64,000 nucleotides of DNA, taken from contig NC_064650.1 of NCBI RefSeq assembly GCF_001723175.1, positions 4,402,001 through 4,466,000 of the forward strand, read 5' to 3'. The notes below the pieces were generated by a model. The model did no database searches and was not told the DNA's origin. It saw only the letters and a program-made list of their open reading frames with translations. The position numbers were made by a program, and so were the translations under genes. This document shows, in pieces, positions 11,529 through 25,344 of this stretch. This stretch comes from Penicillium oxalicum (taxonomy: Eukaryota; Ascomycota; Eurotiomycetes; Eurotiales; Aspergillaceae). Within the stretch, counting starts at the first letter, position 1. Each line of letters starts with the position of its first letter.

Positions 11529-12602
11529 TTTTGAGGGGTAAGTGCTGACACAAAAGCGCAGGTTTTATTTGGTTGGTCTGGTCGACCTGCAAGAGTTTCT
11601 GATTTTTGAGTGTTGAATAGATTGAAGAGATTGAAGAGATAAAAGTGTCCGGTGGCTGCGCTGCTGGATTTTCTTTTTTTGAGGCTCCAGACTCGGATAT
11701 TATTGCGCAATAGACTGTGATTGTCGTGGGGAGCTTGTCACGATGATTTTGGTGGGGAACTGCTCTGCGGGCGGTGAGGACTGCGCATGTCCGGGTGTTG
11801 TTCCGCAGATGTGGAGGACACACTACTCAGCACGGTCACTGTAGCACACATGATTGAGACTAGACCCTCTATACCCACCGCAGATATTGTACCTTTGTAC
11901 ACTTTTACTTCGTTTGATAATCATTTTATTTATGTAAAGGTACCATTCCCCGATTCTCGACTTGACCTCATCCATGGACTTATTTCTTTCAACCATGGAT
12001 ATTTTTGACTGGATACTCGGCGACATTGAGGACCGACTTTCAAGGCCTCGATGGAAGAATACTCTGTCTATCTGATACCCATCCCTGGGCGGTCATCACA
12101 GCACTTGGATATGTGAATAAATCAGGTACGTAGAATCGAATTGAACGTCATGAATACCTATAGGCGAGATGCCAAGTGTAGGAAGTTGAAGTACCTACAC
12201 ATTCCATAGAGCGGACCTGCCCGCGACGAGCGTGCTTCCAAATATATCCCGCAGTCAAGTGAGCAGCACTTGAGGAGACACCCCCCCCTCCGGCCGTCCG
12301 TCCTGAACCTCCATGAACAACAAGAAGGTTACGGCCAAGGATAACCGTCCCGAAATCTGTTCAAAAGCCCAAATCCGTATTTTTCATCTCATCATCCATG
12401 CCACATCGAAGATAAAAACACCGGCAGATTCAAATGCCGTTGAGTGAAGGACGCCAACAGCATAATCTACCATTTATGTGTAGGGCTGACCGAATTGATT
12501 CGACCAATCAGACCCATTAAATGCCTCCGAGCTTCAAAACGCTCGGAGAACGAAAGCAATTTGATTGATATAACCAAATTTTGGTCGAATTTGCATACAA
12601 CT
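11529..12602. other. Intergenic, prefoldin promoter to tRNA-Ala
   Basis: About 1.07 kb upstream of the prefoldin start and upstream of the tRNA. It holds the prefoldin promoter. No other gene is seen. Confidence 0.5.
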
Positions 12603-12674
12603 GGGCTTGTGGTTTAGTGGTATAATACTCCCTTAGCATGGGAGTGGTCCGGGGTTCGATTCCCCGCGAGTCCA
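12603..12674 (+). tRNA. tRNA-Ala (AGC)
   Basis: A 72-nt cloverleaf with no intron. The acceptor stem GGGCTTG pairs with CGAGTCC (two G-T pairs), followed by A as discriminator. The anticodon stem CTCCC/GGGAG encloses the 7-nt loop TTAGCAT, so the anticodon is AGC (wobble A, read as inosine). The internal promoters are present: an A box (TGGTTTAGTGG) and a B box (GGTTCGATTCC). A T5 stretch at 12675-12679 is a suitable RNA polymerase III terminator. CCA is not encoded, as expected for a nuclear tRNA. Confidence 0.96.
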
Positions 12675-12679
12675 TTTTT
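12675..12679 (+). terminator. Pol III T5 terminator of tRNA-Ala
   Basis: Five T directly follow the discriminator base of the tRNA, the canonical RNA polymerase III stop signal. Confidence 0.75.
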
Positions 12680-13556
12680 GCCTCGTGAAGATTTTCCTCT
12701 TCGGTGGATCGATTTCATCTTTTTTTCTTCATCTTGCTCCAAAGTGGAGTGGAACGAACGGGTAAAGTGGGCTGGAACCATGAGGTGGGCCGTTGCCCTA
12801 TGTCCGAAGTCGAGAAGGGGTACCCCCCCTCCAACGACTATCGGATCTGCATCACGTATGGTTCGAATCGGTGGGGACTGGGGACTGTATTGATGGTGGG
12901 ATACCTACAGCCTTGTGCTTCAATCAAAAGACAAAGGTCTTATGTTGTGGCTCCTCGTATACTGCAAAATATGTATCGAACATGTTAATCTGTGGAGTGT
13001 AGGGATGGACTCCGCACAAGCCGAGGCACAAATGAAATGAATACGACCGAGTCTCAAGGTCTACCTCCTTACCAGATGGGCCAAAATCTGACAAGTTGCA
13101 GAGTCACCGAACAGAAAAAAGCTGCTTATTGAATGAATTGCACCTGTATTGATTAAATCAGAGAGAGAGAGCCGCCCGCCATTCTTTGACATCTGAGGCA
13201 TCTATAGTAAACCGACAAAACAAAATTTCAAAGTCCAGAATAAGCATCATCGAACGCCGTAAGGAATCAATCCTGAATAAACACATCTTCAACAAGAGAA
13301 AAATCATAAGAAGATGATTGCCCAACTAAAAATCAGATATCCATAAAGTCGTTCCAGAATTCCACTGCCCCTGTGAACACCTTGCCCATTCACATTTCAT
13401 TTGAGGGATCCACAAAGGTTTGGGTGATTTGGGAGGGGCGAAAGAGCCCATTGCCTTTTGGTTTCATCACGCATCATGCTCAGTCGCTTTGAAAACTTGG
13501 ACACGGCGTGAGTTTGATGGCTTCGTGCGGGAAACGCCCCGCTCATTGTTGTGATG
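12680..13556. other. Intergenic between tRNA-Ala and the HMG-box gene 3' end
   Basis: About 880 bases. The right side is the 3' flank of the HMG-box gene. No coding feature is seen. Confidence 0.5.
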
Positions 13557-15218
13557 CTAGTACTCCGAATTCGAGTGGCCAATCCACGAGTCCATTCCAT
13601 GACCGTTTGTGTCACCCAAGATTCCTTCATGGTCTTGATACTTGACGTCCCAAGATGGTTCACGTTGCATGGGCGCGGAGGTGGGCAATGGAGTTGGGAA
13701 CGGTACAGGACTCGGAACTGCAGAGTATGCAGCTGGCAGGAAACAACCCTCTTCGGCCCATACATGGTAGGGATTGGCCGGCGGGGTTGGAGGGCTAGGA
13801 ATGATGGGAAGCCCATGACCTTCACCGGGACAACTCAAGAGCTGAGGATCCAGGTGACCGTTGACGATGTGACTCGGCACGACGTGAGTTGGCTGTGGCT
13901 GAAGAAGCTCGTGTGTAGCCCCTGGTAGCCCCGTCAAGCCGTTGTTGGAGGGGGTCAGGGAGGCCTCCTCTGGTATCTGGCTGGTCTGCGAGAAATACAG
14001 GTCCTCCACATGCGGGCCTGCCATGGGCAAGCCATTGTATGGAAATGTGGCGTTGCTCCACGCAGACTCTAGATATCCAGAATATCCAGTCGTGAGCATC
14101 GAGTCAGGTGTTCCAAAGGGGGTTGTTTCCCGGCTACTGGGAACATAACCGATATCATACCCTTCCGAACGGTTATACATCAGCCCAGGGGTACCCTCGC
14201 GCCGATACTTTTCATCCCAATCCACGGAGACTTCCCGGATCGACGCTGCCGGAGTTGCCGACGACCGAGGAGGAGTAAAATCACCGGGTCTTTGTGGAGG
14301 GGTTGCTGCAGCCTTGTTGGGCTTAAACTTGTAACCAGGGTGGGAGATTGCGTGATTCTGACGCTCGACAACGGCCAAGTTCTCAAAATGAGCACGGATT
14401 TCCTTGCTCTCGGCCTTCCAACTGAGACCGGCCACTCGTGAGACGTTTTGGTTGCAGTTCTTTCCCAGAAGGGCCTTGATGCGAGCAATGTATGCTGATC
14501 GATACAGCATAAAAGAGTTCATCGGGCGTGGAATCTCGCCATTCTTGGCGCTCACCTCGTGCTGTCGCTCTTCGTGTGATCTGTTCACCCAAGCCTCCAT
14601 ATCTCGCACCGGAGGCTCAACCATGTCCCGCGTGATGACACTCAGCGGCCCAGATAGATGGAAATTGCAGTTTGCTGCGGTCCCATCTTTCCGTCCCCGG
14701 GACTTCCCATTGCGCGGTTTGATGACTTTTGATTTGGATGCTGGGTTCTGATTGCGACTCCCGGGAGACCACGATGGAGAAGATGAGGACAACCTGTCGA
14801 TTGGTGGAGTGTTCAAGGGAAGCTATTGCAGACAAGAAATTCCTCAGTTCAAATTCAGTCGGTAAGTCAGGAGAGCAGAGAACAATCTTACCGTGTATGA
14901 AGGCTTAAAATCGCCCGTTGAACCATAGAAGGATGTATTGCCGGGGTACATCTGGAGTCAAATTAGCATTGGGATGTCCTGAGGCCAAAGAATCAGAATC
15001 CTGACGGAACTGACAAGTTGTTGAGGGTGTTGATAGCGGGGACGAAGCTCGCCGTTATACAGAGATTGATTCAAGCCACTATGACCTAGGGTGTACATCG
15101 GCACTGGAGGGTAGGTGTCGGAGAGAGGAGCATTCGACCGGCGATTGGGAGTCCTCTCCTCCTCCGATGTATGTGGTGGCGTGGGTGGAAATCCACCTGC
15201 TGGGAGGGTTGCATCCAT
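13557..15218 (-). CDS. HMG-box transcription factor (Ste11/FMF-1-like group)
   Basis: A sequence-specific nuclear regulator with one HMG box. Exons are 15218-15015, 14951-14892 and 14822-13557; introns of 63 and 69 nt fall in phase 0 and give 509 residues. The box lies at about residues 186-258: it opens with PRPMNSFMLYR, has the internal NVSRVAGLSW turn, and closes with HPGYKFKP. This MATA-type box differs from the Eurotiales MAT1-2-1 box (RPPNAFILYR) and looks closer to the Ste11/FMF-1/PaHMG5 group that controls mating and sexual development; that subgroup call is from memory. The short N-terminus begins MDATLPAGGFPPTPPHTSEEE. The long C-terminal half is Pro/Ser/Gly-rich and probably disordered, an activation-type region. 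The gene has about 13 kb of gene-free DNA upstream, which is typical of developmental regulators. Confidence 0.88.
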
Positions 15219-18048
15219 CGTCCAGAAGGTCCAAATTGACAATTGATCTTGGGAGAAGCTCTTCCCTGCCTGGATTGCAAAAGCGACTGGTATCCCTGAA
15301 GGGTAGGCCAGATTGGAAGAAGGTTTTCTGGAGAACAAAAAAAAGAGATCTGACCAGCCTGGGCTCAAGATCAATGGAGAATTGGCCAGAAGAAGAACGA
15401 TTCCAGAAAGAGAAAAGAAACCTGGAGAATTTGAGGAAGATGGGTCACGAGGCAGCCAGCGTCACTGATGTTCGGCGCTTTGAAAGATACTGCCTTTCAT
15501 TTGATGAGGTTTCTTGGCCACACAAGATGATCTCAGACACGCTCACCGTCCCGATGGAAGAGCAGTGAGACAGTTAGAGACAGACAGACGACCAGCCGAC
15601 ACGGGCAATTACCATGCCAGAATGCAAAGTAAGAGAGAAAAGGGAGGGGGGAGGTGGATGGGCCTTCTACTTCGTCAAGTGGAGATGGGGTTTGATTGTC
15701 GGAAGAACAAACGACACGGACGGCAGGTGTATGTAGATGGAATGTTGTGATAAAAAGATGAAGGCCCACCGTAGTTCCACTTGGCGGGGACTTTGAATAA
15801 ATAGAGGAATGAATTGATCAAGTCTATACTCAAGCTTGCGGCGAACACTCGTAATCTGGAGTAGATCCTTGGGGGAGCGTGATTGACCGTCCGTGTGAGA
15901 AATTAGGTTGTTGAGTGGATAGCGAGTAGAAGGAGAGGTGAAGGAAGATTTCTTTTTTTTTTTGTTATTGATTTTCAAACAGAATCTATACAGATTACAC
16001 TTCTGGGGTCCATCTTTCTCCTTGTCCTGCAAAATATGAATTTATTTTTTTTTTTCCCACTCCTCCCTGAATATGTGGCTTTCTTTTGCGACACAGCACG
16101 CTAAGCGGAAGATCGCGTCTTCTGAAGTGCAAATACCCGTCGTGAACCAGAGCCAAACCAACCGAGCCAGAGGCTGAACCTGACCCAGAAGGGACAAAAA
16201 AAGAAATTTTGTAAAAAAAAAGAGAAAAGAAAATCTGAAAATAAAGTGCCAGACGCAAGAAGCGCACGAGGTCCAGAAGGTACGGACTGTGTGGGTCTAT
16301 TGACCTTTTCCCTGATTGCCCGTTAGGAGTGCCTACCGTTGTCTCCCCCAGGCATTTTTATGCAATTTCTTTTTCGCTAGTCTTTTCCTGATTCTTTATT
16401 TCTTTTCTTTACACGTGAGGGGGGGGCTAGTCTTGAGTCATTTATTCCAGAGCCTCGTTCAGAGGGCTCTCTTCACCATGGTTCCTATCAATAGATCGAC
16501 TCTCGTCCTCAATTCTAAGCTTAGATTCGCAGCGGAGTCCACTTGGGGGTCACAGACTGCTGGTCTTTGTGTGTTACTCGATTCATGCTCCCCGACTGAC
16601 ACCTGCATGGTAGAGTCCTCCGCTGATATTGATTCTCTCTACCATGAGATGTATGTTTCAAGTGTAGATGCTGTTTCAAATCCCATGTTCCTCAATGACT
16701 GCGCCACTTCCTTTTCTCCTTGGAAACCATTGTACGGGCAGGTTATCCTGTATATCCTGGTCTGCGACGTCTTTGTGCCAAATTTGGGAACATTGAGGGT
16801 GAGAATGGCTCGGGGAAGGGAAAGAAAGGAAGAGACTACTTTTAGAACTACAGAGAGGCATACTCAAGGTGAATTGTCCGCATCAGTGATTGAGAAGCCT
16901 TTCGAGCAATCGACCTGTCAATAATTGACAATGGCCAGATCTCCGACGGACGGAATCGTCACCAGGATGATCTCTGACGCTGGCGCTCTTCAGTTTCCAA
17001 GATCCCACATGTCAAGCCGTAGATCAATCTTCCCACGCAGACATTCACGAATTCGAACTTTGCTCTTGCCAAAACAAAACGCACGTTGCCAATCACCCGG
17101 GGATGGTGTCGGACAGTTGTAAATCATGGGGAGGTGATAGTGTGGTTGTGGGGGCCACAAATTGAATTGTTCGGGGAGACCAGGTTTCTCGATCCCTGCT
17201 CTTTCATCTGTTGACCAGGGGAGGAAACACTGGAGAGGTCAATGGTGGATTTTTACCATGGGACTGGGGCTGGAAGGAGCGGCTATGAATGTGAGGGTGG
17301 TGCATTTTGAACATGCAAGTTTCCCAATGCAGTAGTATGGCTGCAGACCTGAGTCCCAGGATTTGTTGCTTTCTTTTCCAGATCTTCTTCTATTTGGTCT
17401 CATCGTTGTGTCCTAGGGTACTCTGTACCCTTCGTCGATCAGATGTCCGCAAGAGTTCCAGGCAAAAGATCATAGAGCATAGCGAGAGTCCACCGTCAAT
17501 GTGGGGGTTATCCCACCCTGGCAATTCAAAGATCGCAATAGTGCCGGCGTGGCCCGAGCTCAGTTTGCATAACATGACAATGTCTGTCACATCGACAAGA
17601 ACCCGCCCAACCGAGCCAGAAAGATAACTTCCTGTCCTCGAAGAGAAGTGGACCATTCTGAAGAGAGGAGAACCAGTCTTGATGAAAGTTCTCACCGAGG
17701 GTGAATTCCTCCCCCAAAAGTCGTGAGACGCCCACTAACCGCCAAGGCATCCGTCTCCACAAAGCCGTTGGAACGCACCATATCATCGCTTACGTTGAGC
17801 GTGCCAGCATTGTTGGTTAGGAATCAACCCCCTCGGGAGATGGTGAACAATAGTCTACTGATTACATACGCATAAGGGACGATCATGGTTCGCATGATCA
17901 AGGCTAGCCGAGCTGCCTCAATTGATTGATGAGTAGGTCGAGAGTTGGTCGCGGGAACCTACCAGGGGCCGTGATTGGACGGGTTTTTCTCTCCCCAGGC
18001 CAGAAATGAGAAAATGATTTATACAGAGTCCTCGTGAACAGACCAATA

Positions 18049-18071
18049 AGAGAGAGAGAGAGGGAGGGAGG
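18049..18071. repeat. (AG)n followed by (GGGA)n microsatellite
   Basis: An AG dinucleotide run passes directly into short GGGA units. It is a simple repeat inside the gene desert. Confidence 0.8.
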
Positions 18072-20017
18072 GGGAACATGTAAAAAAAACATGTCTCCCT
18101 GCGAGTCAAAGTCCAATGTCGGGGAGAGCTTGGCGGGTCTCCCCTCGACCCCTCTGTGCTACCCTTCTGGGCGAGACCTCGAGTATTTCGAAGAGATTCA
18201 GAGACACTGGGCATAGAGTAGAGACCCACTCTCGTGATCGACACGGGTCAAGCAAGCGGGCTGACCATCTGAGAGGGACTTCATTGAGGTGCTTGGCATG
18301 TCAAGGTCGAAGAGGTGGGCCTTTGGTCGGTGCGCTGAGAGGATCGTCCCAACGGCATCTCCGCTCAGCCGCCATCAGAAAAACGCTTGATGGGTTTGGC
18401 GCCACGGATAAAATGATTGGACAGCGGAAGTCAGGGTATCTTTTCCGGTCAGGCTGGACTGGCCTAGCGACTTGACAGCTTGCCGGAAATGGACTAGTCG
18501 GCTCTCAAGTGCCGGTTCTCCTGGGTCAGTGGTGGAGCACTCAGTACAAGGACAGTTCCTCCAGTCGTTGTCACTGCGCACTGCCAGTAGTGCGCACCGC
18601 GTAATGGGGGAGTGCATGGGCGTAGCTCGACCTATCCTCTCTTTCGGTCCATCTCAGATCAAAAAAAAGGCTTAAGACCGTGATGGTTCAGCGATCATGG
18701 ACCCGCTTTTCCATTTGCGAATCAAGTCATGACGGTTGGAGTAGTACGACAGTTTGACAGTCAAATCTCCAGTCTGCGCCCCGTTGATTGGCCGGACCCG
18801 GGCCATTATCATTCGGTCCTTCGCTTGGGAAACTGGAGGTGACCATTTTGGGCCCTGTCGCGGTGATCATCGCGGAGCACTGCCGACAAGGTTTCGGCCC
18901 CTAGACTTTAGGGCTCAAGAGGATGCTGTCCGGAGCAGTCAAGAGCGGAGATTGCCGCGCCCCGTGGGCACCGACTTCATTTTTCTACTGGGTAGCAATT
19001 AGCACTTTTTCTCACTTGCGCACAATTGAATTTACACAACTTGTCAGCTTGGCGGCATGAGCTTTGGCGCACGTGTGCAGACACCCTCGTGCCCGAAAGG
19101 TAGTCGTCACCTGTACGATGGCCGTTGGGGTATTTGGTAAGAACCTTGGTGGAGGTGGCAGTCCTGACTGCAGTGTGTTCACTCTGGTGCTTCATTTTAT
19201 TCGAAATGGAATCCGTCTCCTCTCGTAATTGCAGCTTCAGGCTGCTTCCCCGAAATCACACTATACCAGGCTCCCGGAACAGTATCTTTGCAGAGCCTTT
19301 TCTGATCTCAATTTGACTATCTGTCTGTCAGCCGTGGAGAGGACACGCTTTGCGTTTGAATAAAATATCCCTCATGATTCTCGTGGTGCTTCTGCAAGGG
19401 CCTGGGCCCGTGCAGTCGTTGGTGGTCTCCTTCTTGCTCCCCGAAGGCCGACGCAGGAACGCCTTCGCCACGTTTTTGCCATGAAGCTCTTCTTCCTTTT
19501 CTTTTCTTTTTTTGGTTCCATTTTCCAATTACCTTTTTTTTTCTTTTGAATCCATGAAGGTCGACCACATCCACCGTATCTCATAGGTTCCAGCAATACC
19601 CAGCTTTGGTGGCTTATATTCATGACCAGACTAGGTGAATGCGCGACACGGGTCGACTGCCATGTGGGAGACAAAACTGGCAAGGCTGAACGCTAAAATC
19701 CGAGCCGTGCGTCAACCGCGTGGTTGCCCGGTCATGACGAGCCAAAGAAGGCAGGGAGAGAAAGACGGTCTGATCCTCGCTTGACTCCTGTCTACTGGGT
19801 ATCTCATAGGATGGCCTTTCGGTCAGAACTCTACCCCTCCACTCAACGGGGAAGATGGATGCAACGCACGAAAGTGACAAATACTATTTCCCCAGACTCC
19901 TCGATGGCGCTCGTCTTACGTGAAAGAAGCTTCGTTGAACGATGTCAGAGAGGGCTCCACACTTCAGGCTTGGGTCTAGATAAAAAACCAGTAACTTTGG
20001 GTCGGGGAGAGATCTCC

Positions 20018-20042
20018 GGGGGGGGGGGGGGGGGGGGGGGGG
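20018..20042. repeat. Homopolymer run G25
   Basis: Twenty-five consecutive G on the plus strand, in the gene desert. Read from the HMG-gene strand it is C25. The exact length in the genome is uncertain because homopolymers are prone to miscounting. Confidence 0.85.
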
Positions 20043-23000
20043 AGAGGCTCAGGCCCTCTGAGCCAAGTGGAGGATCAACCATGTCCCTACCATCTCCTTT
20101 TCCCTAATTCGGAGAGAGACAGACAGCCACGAGTTCGGACAGCGCCCACCTGCAGGAACTCTCTCTCAGGCCGGATTCTCCTTGGGTTTCCAGAGCCCTC
20201 GTGGCATCGAGCCACAACTTGTCAACAGCAGGGCATGGATCCTGGCAAGAAATGTGCGGCGTGACGGCAAACCTTCACCTTCTCCTTGAGAAGTTTCCTT
20301 GTCTGATGACTCCGCCATCTAGTATTTTCAGGTTTTGCTCAGATTGAGCACACCCAAAGAGTCCCCCCCCCCCTGGTGTTTCAAGGAGGTTCTCTGTATA
20401 CCTAATCCGGCGAAAAGTTTCTAAAGATATCTGGCATGTCCTCTTCTGCGAACATTTTACCCTGTCTCTGGATCCAATTCCTGACCCTTGCACAACGAAC
20501 ATCCGGGGAGAAGAACGCGAGGACTTGCTGATCTTGTTGCCAGTATCCAAAATTGGGTATCCGGATCTGGTCACGTTCGCCACGTGCGTGTCGAGTTGGC
20601 TCAGAAAAGAGTCTTCGTGATGCGACTGAAGATCAGCGCCACGCGAGAGTTGGGCAAGGTGCTGGGAGCACTAGCTACGTATCTTCATGAATTGAGTCAT
20701 GCGCGGAGAGTCATGTTGATCAATTCACGGTCGATACTGCACAGGGATTAGAAGAAGGTCGGTGAGAATCTCCAGATCGACCCAGTCGGCCACGCGCGCT
20801 TGGACATTTCATCATTTCAGGAGAAACACTAGATATGGGGATTACGGCTGAAGTGATGCCCGGCATCTTTGAGAGATCAGCAAATGAAAGATTACACACT
20901 CCTTCATCCGTAGGGAGACACAGGATGCACCAGCTATCGAGCTTTTCTTGTTATCTGCCCGAATGACAGTCTTCTGTTGATTTGAGAGTGGGATCTTTCG
21001 AGCCCAGAGCCCTTGTAACGCTTTCTTCTTCACCTTTTCTGGTAGCCTGCTCATCCACATGGGCCCCTGGTCTGTACCAGTGTGGACCAACTCTTCCCAA
21101 AGCACAGTGAAATCGATTCGGGCTCCTCAGAGAAGCATCACTCCAAGCACGGGCTTATGTTCTACTGTCTTTCAGACCGCTCCTGTGAGTCCAGAATATG
21201 CAGGCATGGCTCTGCCACCTAGCCACCCAACTCTCAGCAAAGATGAAGTCTCTCACAGAAACATGCCCAGACCGGGGAGCAATGGTCGCCGACAGACATG
21301 ACTTGAGAGTAGGATGGAGCACAATCAGTAAATTTGCACATCGGCATCAGATTGAGAAAGGCAACCAGAAAAACGTTTCTGGATCGACGGATCGACACTG
21401 ACTGCCTCGAGAGTCATTCGTAACTTCCAACAGTAGCCGACTTTCATCATTGGCCGCGTTTTATGGGCCGATCAGCCACATGTTATCTTACAGCCGCACC
21501 ATTTTCTTTTTATTTTTTTTTTTTTAATTTTTCCCCCGAGTTGACAGGGGCAGAGCACCTCTCGAGTTTTCCTAAAAGGATCCCACGACCGGGGTGTAGA
21601 TTGACCCCCTGTCAATGTTTGACCTCTCTCTCTCTCCACTTCTCTCCCACCGCATATAGTGGCCGAAGCCCTCATTCGCGGTGTAGGTTAGGTTCTGCGC
21701 CCATATCGCGGATATAGGAGATGCCCTCTTTCTCCGCGATGACCAATGAGAAATTTTTTGCTGCGCATACAATCAAGCCTTCTGAACCAGCGAATCGAGG
21801 GGACCAAATCTCCTTTGTCGATCATTCTCGGGCGGATCATTTACATGGATCGTGGAGAACTATAGTTGAATCCTGGTATCGCAATCACCAACAACAAGCT
21901 GTGTCTATCCAGTCTGACCCCTACCCCATCCATCTGGTTTCCTTTCCTGGCCCTCCACAGACGAACTGACCATGTCTGGTCCCCGAATCCCCGATAACCT
22001 CGCTCGAGGGAGTACACTCTTTCTTTGATTCTCCCACGCGGTCGTCCCACGTGGTGATTTATTCCCGGTTTGTTTTTTCCAGAGAAAAAGCGCCTCCCCC
22101 AAGGCATTGTTTTGTCAAGTCACTTGAGTGGTGTACCACATGGATATCTGCTGGACGAGAAGTGGGACGAAGCACGTCGTGTCCTGACTAAAGGCCGCTG
22201 CACATTGGTCTCTGAAATGATGACCCTATCTATCGATCCCGAGCCCGCGGAAATCCTGATAATTCAGCAGTGTCTACTCAGCACAAGAGAGACAGACAGA
22301 GAGAGAAGAAAAAAAAGGAGCGCACCGTCCATCCCGGAAACTACCTACCTTGTAGCTTACAAACTGTCGTACCCTGCAGCAGGCGAATAAAGCCGCACCT
22401 CCCTCCCTGTCATCGCTCTATCTCTTGCGCACGCTGACCAAACTGCCGGGAATGCTGGCAATTTGCCTTGACCTGTCGCTTCCCTGTCGGGCAACATGGA
22501 GATTTGGACTAACCATGACATTACTACCCTGTAAGTGCCACCGCGCCACCACTATCGAGAAGCTTACTCTCCCACCGTTGGTGTCAAGAAAAGAGAGGAA
22601 ATCAGGGGATCTCGAGGTCGCCCTGGTGGGCAATCCTGTGTTCAGTTCCGTGGTAGTATCTACTACACGTGTTTTTTCTTTTCTTTTTGTTTTTTTTTAA
22701 AAAAAATGTACGACCATGTAAACCACTATCCGAATCTTAAAAGTACAGCGTACTAGGTCCTGCTCTGCTCTCCTCCCCCCTCTGTCCAAGTATCTTGCCA
22801 AGTACCACCATGACAAATTATCCAAACCCGTCTTAGCCCGGATGCTCTCTTTCAAACAGTCTAATGTATGTGCTGCGACTCGAGTGGAGCCGAGCCGTCT
22901 GTCATAAGTGCTCCCCCTCCCCCTCCAGACTGGGGTGCATCGCCGTCTGGTCATGTGTCTGGCGAACTTGACCAAAAATAGAAAACGCCGTCTCCAAACT

Positions 23001-23423
23001 CCGTGATGGAACCATCATCCATGCGTGGACTCCTTCCTGTACCCTTCAGTCTAACACTCATGGGCGCAGACGGGATGTGATGGAACTTGTCGTCGATCAA
23101 ATTTCGCTCCGCTGGATGAGTTTGCGAATCTCGAGACCCTTTTATTTTTGGTCATGAGAGAAATATCTCCGTCGTTCTTAGAATGATCCCTTCGAGCATG
23201 GGCCTCCCTTTCCACAGAATGGGGATTGAGTGAGAGAAAGAAGCTTACGTCTACACTAGTGGGCCTAGGCTGGCGTCCCAATTCTCTCGGTGACGTTACA
23301 CGCAACAGCTTGGTCTCAATCTCCCAAAAAGACCGAGACCATTTCCGTCTTGATCTCGCCCGTTCTCCGAGACAAGCTCACGTGAAGCTGAATTGTCACA
23401 CACTCTCAGGAGGAGCCACAGAA

Positions 23424-23446
23424 AGAGAGAGAGAGAGAGAGAGAGA
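23424..23446. repeat. (AG)n microsatellite
   Basis: Twenty-three bases of alternating A and G inside the gene desert. Confidence 0.8.
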
Positions 23447-24693
23447 TTACAGTGTAGGAGCGCCAAGCAGAGGTTGCTGGTCAACTGCCGGCATCAAGGA
23501 TGAGAACCGTGACCCTGTTGTCTCATCGACAGACAATTTACCGCCTGTCTACCTTCCAACTCATCCAGAATCATACGCTCCAAAAAGCTCGCAAAAAGCA
23601 AAAGGTCCAGACTCACGGGCAGTTCATACCGTCAATCTTTCAGTGCAGTGACTGACGATTTTCATCAAGCCTCTACCATGTGGAGAACGAGAAAATAGAT
23701 GAGAAGGTCACTGTGATGAAAAATTTCCCGGACGGGCACGCTTGCCCAAAAGGGGGTCATCAGCGCCAAACGCCTTGAGCGCTGGCGAATGCCCGTCCCA
23801 TATCACAGGATAATTATTGAACGGATATGACTGTGTGTTGGATATTAACCTTGTTGGTACAACAGCCTGAACCGAGCCGAACCAAGAAGTAGTCCTTTGC
23901 GGGAGCCGTGCGACGCAGAACATACTCAACGTCAGTTCTCGTAGTCAGTGGCACCGGCACATGCCGTGGCCAGACCGTCACCCTGCGGCCTGGACCGACA
24001 ATTTGTGGAGCACAGGAGATGAAAAATCCGATCCAAGTGGAGCGGATCGGTCAATAGTGAGTTGCGACTTTGATGGCACTGACTTCATCACATACTCCCA
24101 CCTCCACATTCGCAAAGACTCACGGGTGATGACTGTTCCCCAGCAGAAGACTCTGGTCAGCTCTCTCAAACGACAAGAAACGTAACAGAGTCGAGTTGAA
24201 CTCTTGGTGGTGAGGAACAGTAGGAGTCTATTGCAAAGACCCTGCTGACAGCATGACCAGTTCGGATGGCATCCGGTTGACAGATGCGGAGACACCGACG
24301 CACCAGATGGTTTGAGTTTTGGTTATGAACTTTAACCTTGCGTGGGCTCACTGGAGATCGAGATTGGAAAGGAAAGGGGTCCTCGAGGGTTCGAGAGCTC
24401 TCGAGAGGTTGGAATTCGCCGATGGGGAGGCCATGGTTTTGATTTCTCGGGATTTATCACCCTATAAGGGCAAAGAAGCAGCGGGACAGGCAGCAGAAAA
24501 ACAGAGAGAAAGAAAGAAAGAGATAGAGAGTGAGTGACCGACCATCACAACCCAAGTAGATCATTCACAATGGACCGTGCGATGGGGTCGGAGTTTCGGA
24601 GATTGCTGCTCCTGAATTGCGGCTCCGTCATTTGGTCCAGTCTTGGAAACCCCCGAAGTATACGAGATCCACTTCTCTCCGCCCACGATGCTT

Positions 24694-24751
24694 CAGACAC
24701 AGACACATACACACACACCCTCTCTGAGCGTGTCTATGTGTCTGTGTGTCT
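24694..24751. repeat. Imperfect inverted repeat, CA-rich / TG-rich arms
   Basis: AGACACAGACACATA at 24694-24708 is complementary, with a two-base bulge, to TATGTGTCTGTGTGTCT at 24735-24751. The loop is 26 nt. RNA transcribed through it could form a stem. Confidence 0.6.
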
Positions 24752-25322
24752 ATCCTCTCCATGATACTATCTGACGCTCTCGGGTCCGAGTCCAAGGAAC
24801 CAGAGCCAGACACACAACTCACAAGAGGTCCGATCGACTGCATGTTCCCCGCCGTCGTCACGCGTCTCCTGTCGACCCTCTCGGTGTTGCTCGGTCTTCG
24901 GACAAGAGCCCCAGAGCCCAAAGATCATCTCCAGAACCCGCTAGCTTCAAAGATACAGAACTCCCTCTCCACACGATTGTCCGGCACTCATCCACTTGGC
25001 CGCTTCTTTTTCCCACGAATCACACTTGCGGCCCGGCGTTGTGATCTACGGCTCGTCTCAATCTTAAACACCCAGCCGAACAAACGCTGGAACCTTGCAG
25101 CATTCAACAGTGACGGAAGATGGTTGTCTACCAGCTTGGAGTCCCTTCCCCCTTTTTTTTTCCATCCTTCTTTCCCGAATCCGGGTAAACGTATAACATC
25201 CTTTGGACACAATCCACCGGGGATTCCGATACATACTCCATGGAAATAGAAGAAAGCCCAAAAAAAAAACACAAGAACCGAGCAGACAATCCGGGAGATT
25301 CAAAAGTAAAGTATACAGCACT

Positions 25323-25344
25323 CCCCCCCCCCCCCCCCCCCCCC
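25323..25344. repeat. Homopolymer run C22
   Basis: Twenty-two consecutive C on the plus strand in the gene desert, which is G22 on the HMG-gene strand. Confidence 0.85.

Noticed and set aside
16316..16924. 202-codon open frame on the plus strand in the desert
   Set aside because: It has no ATG at its left end, a low-complexity hydrophobic start and no recognisable motif. It looks like chance in a long non-coding stretch.
24746..25249. 167-codon plus-strand frame
   Set aside because: It overlaps a microsatellite and a hairpin, lacks an ATG at its start, and its composition is not protein-like.
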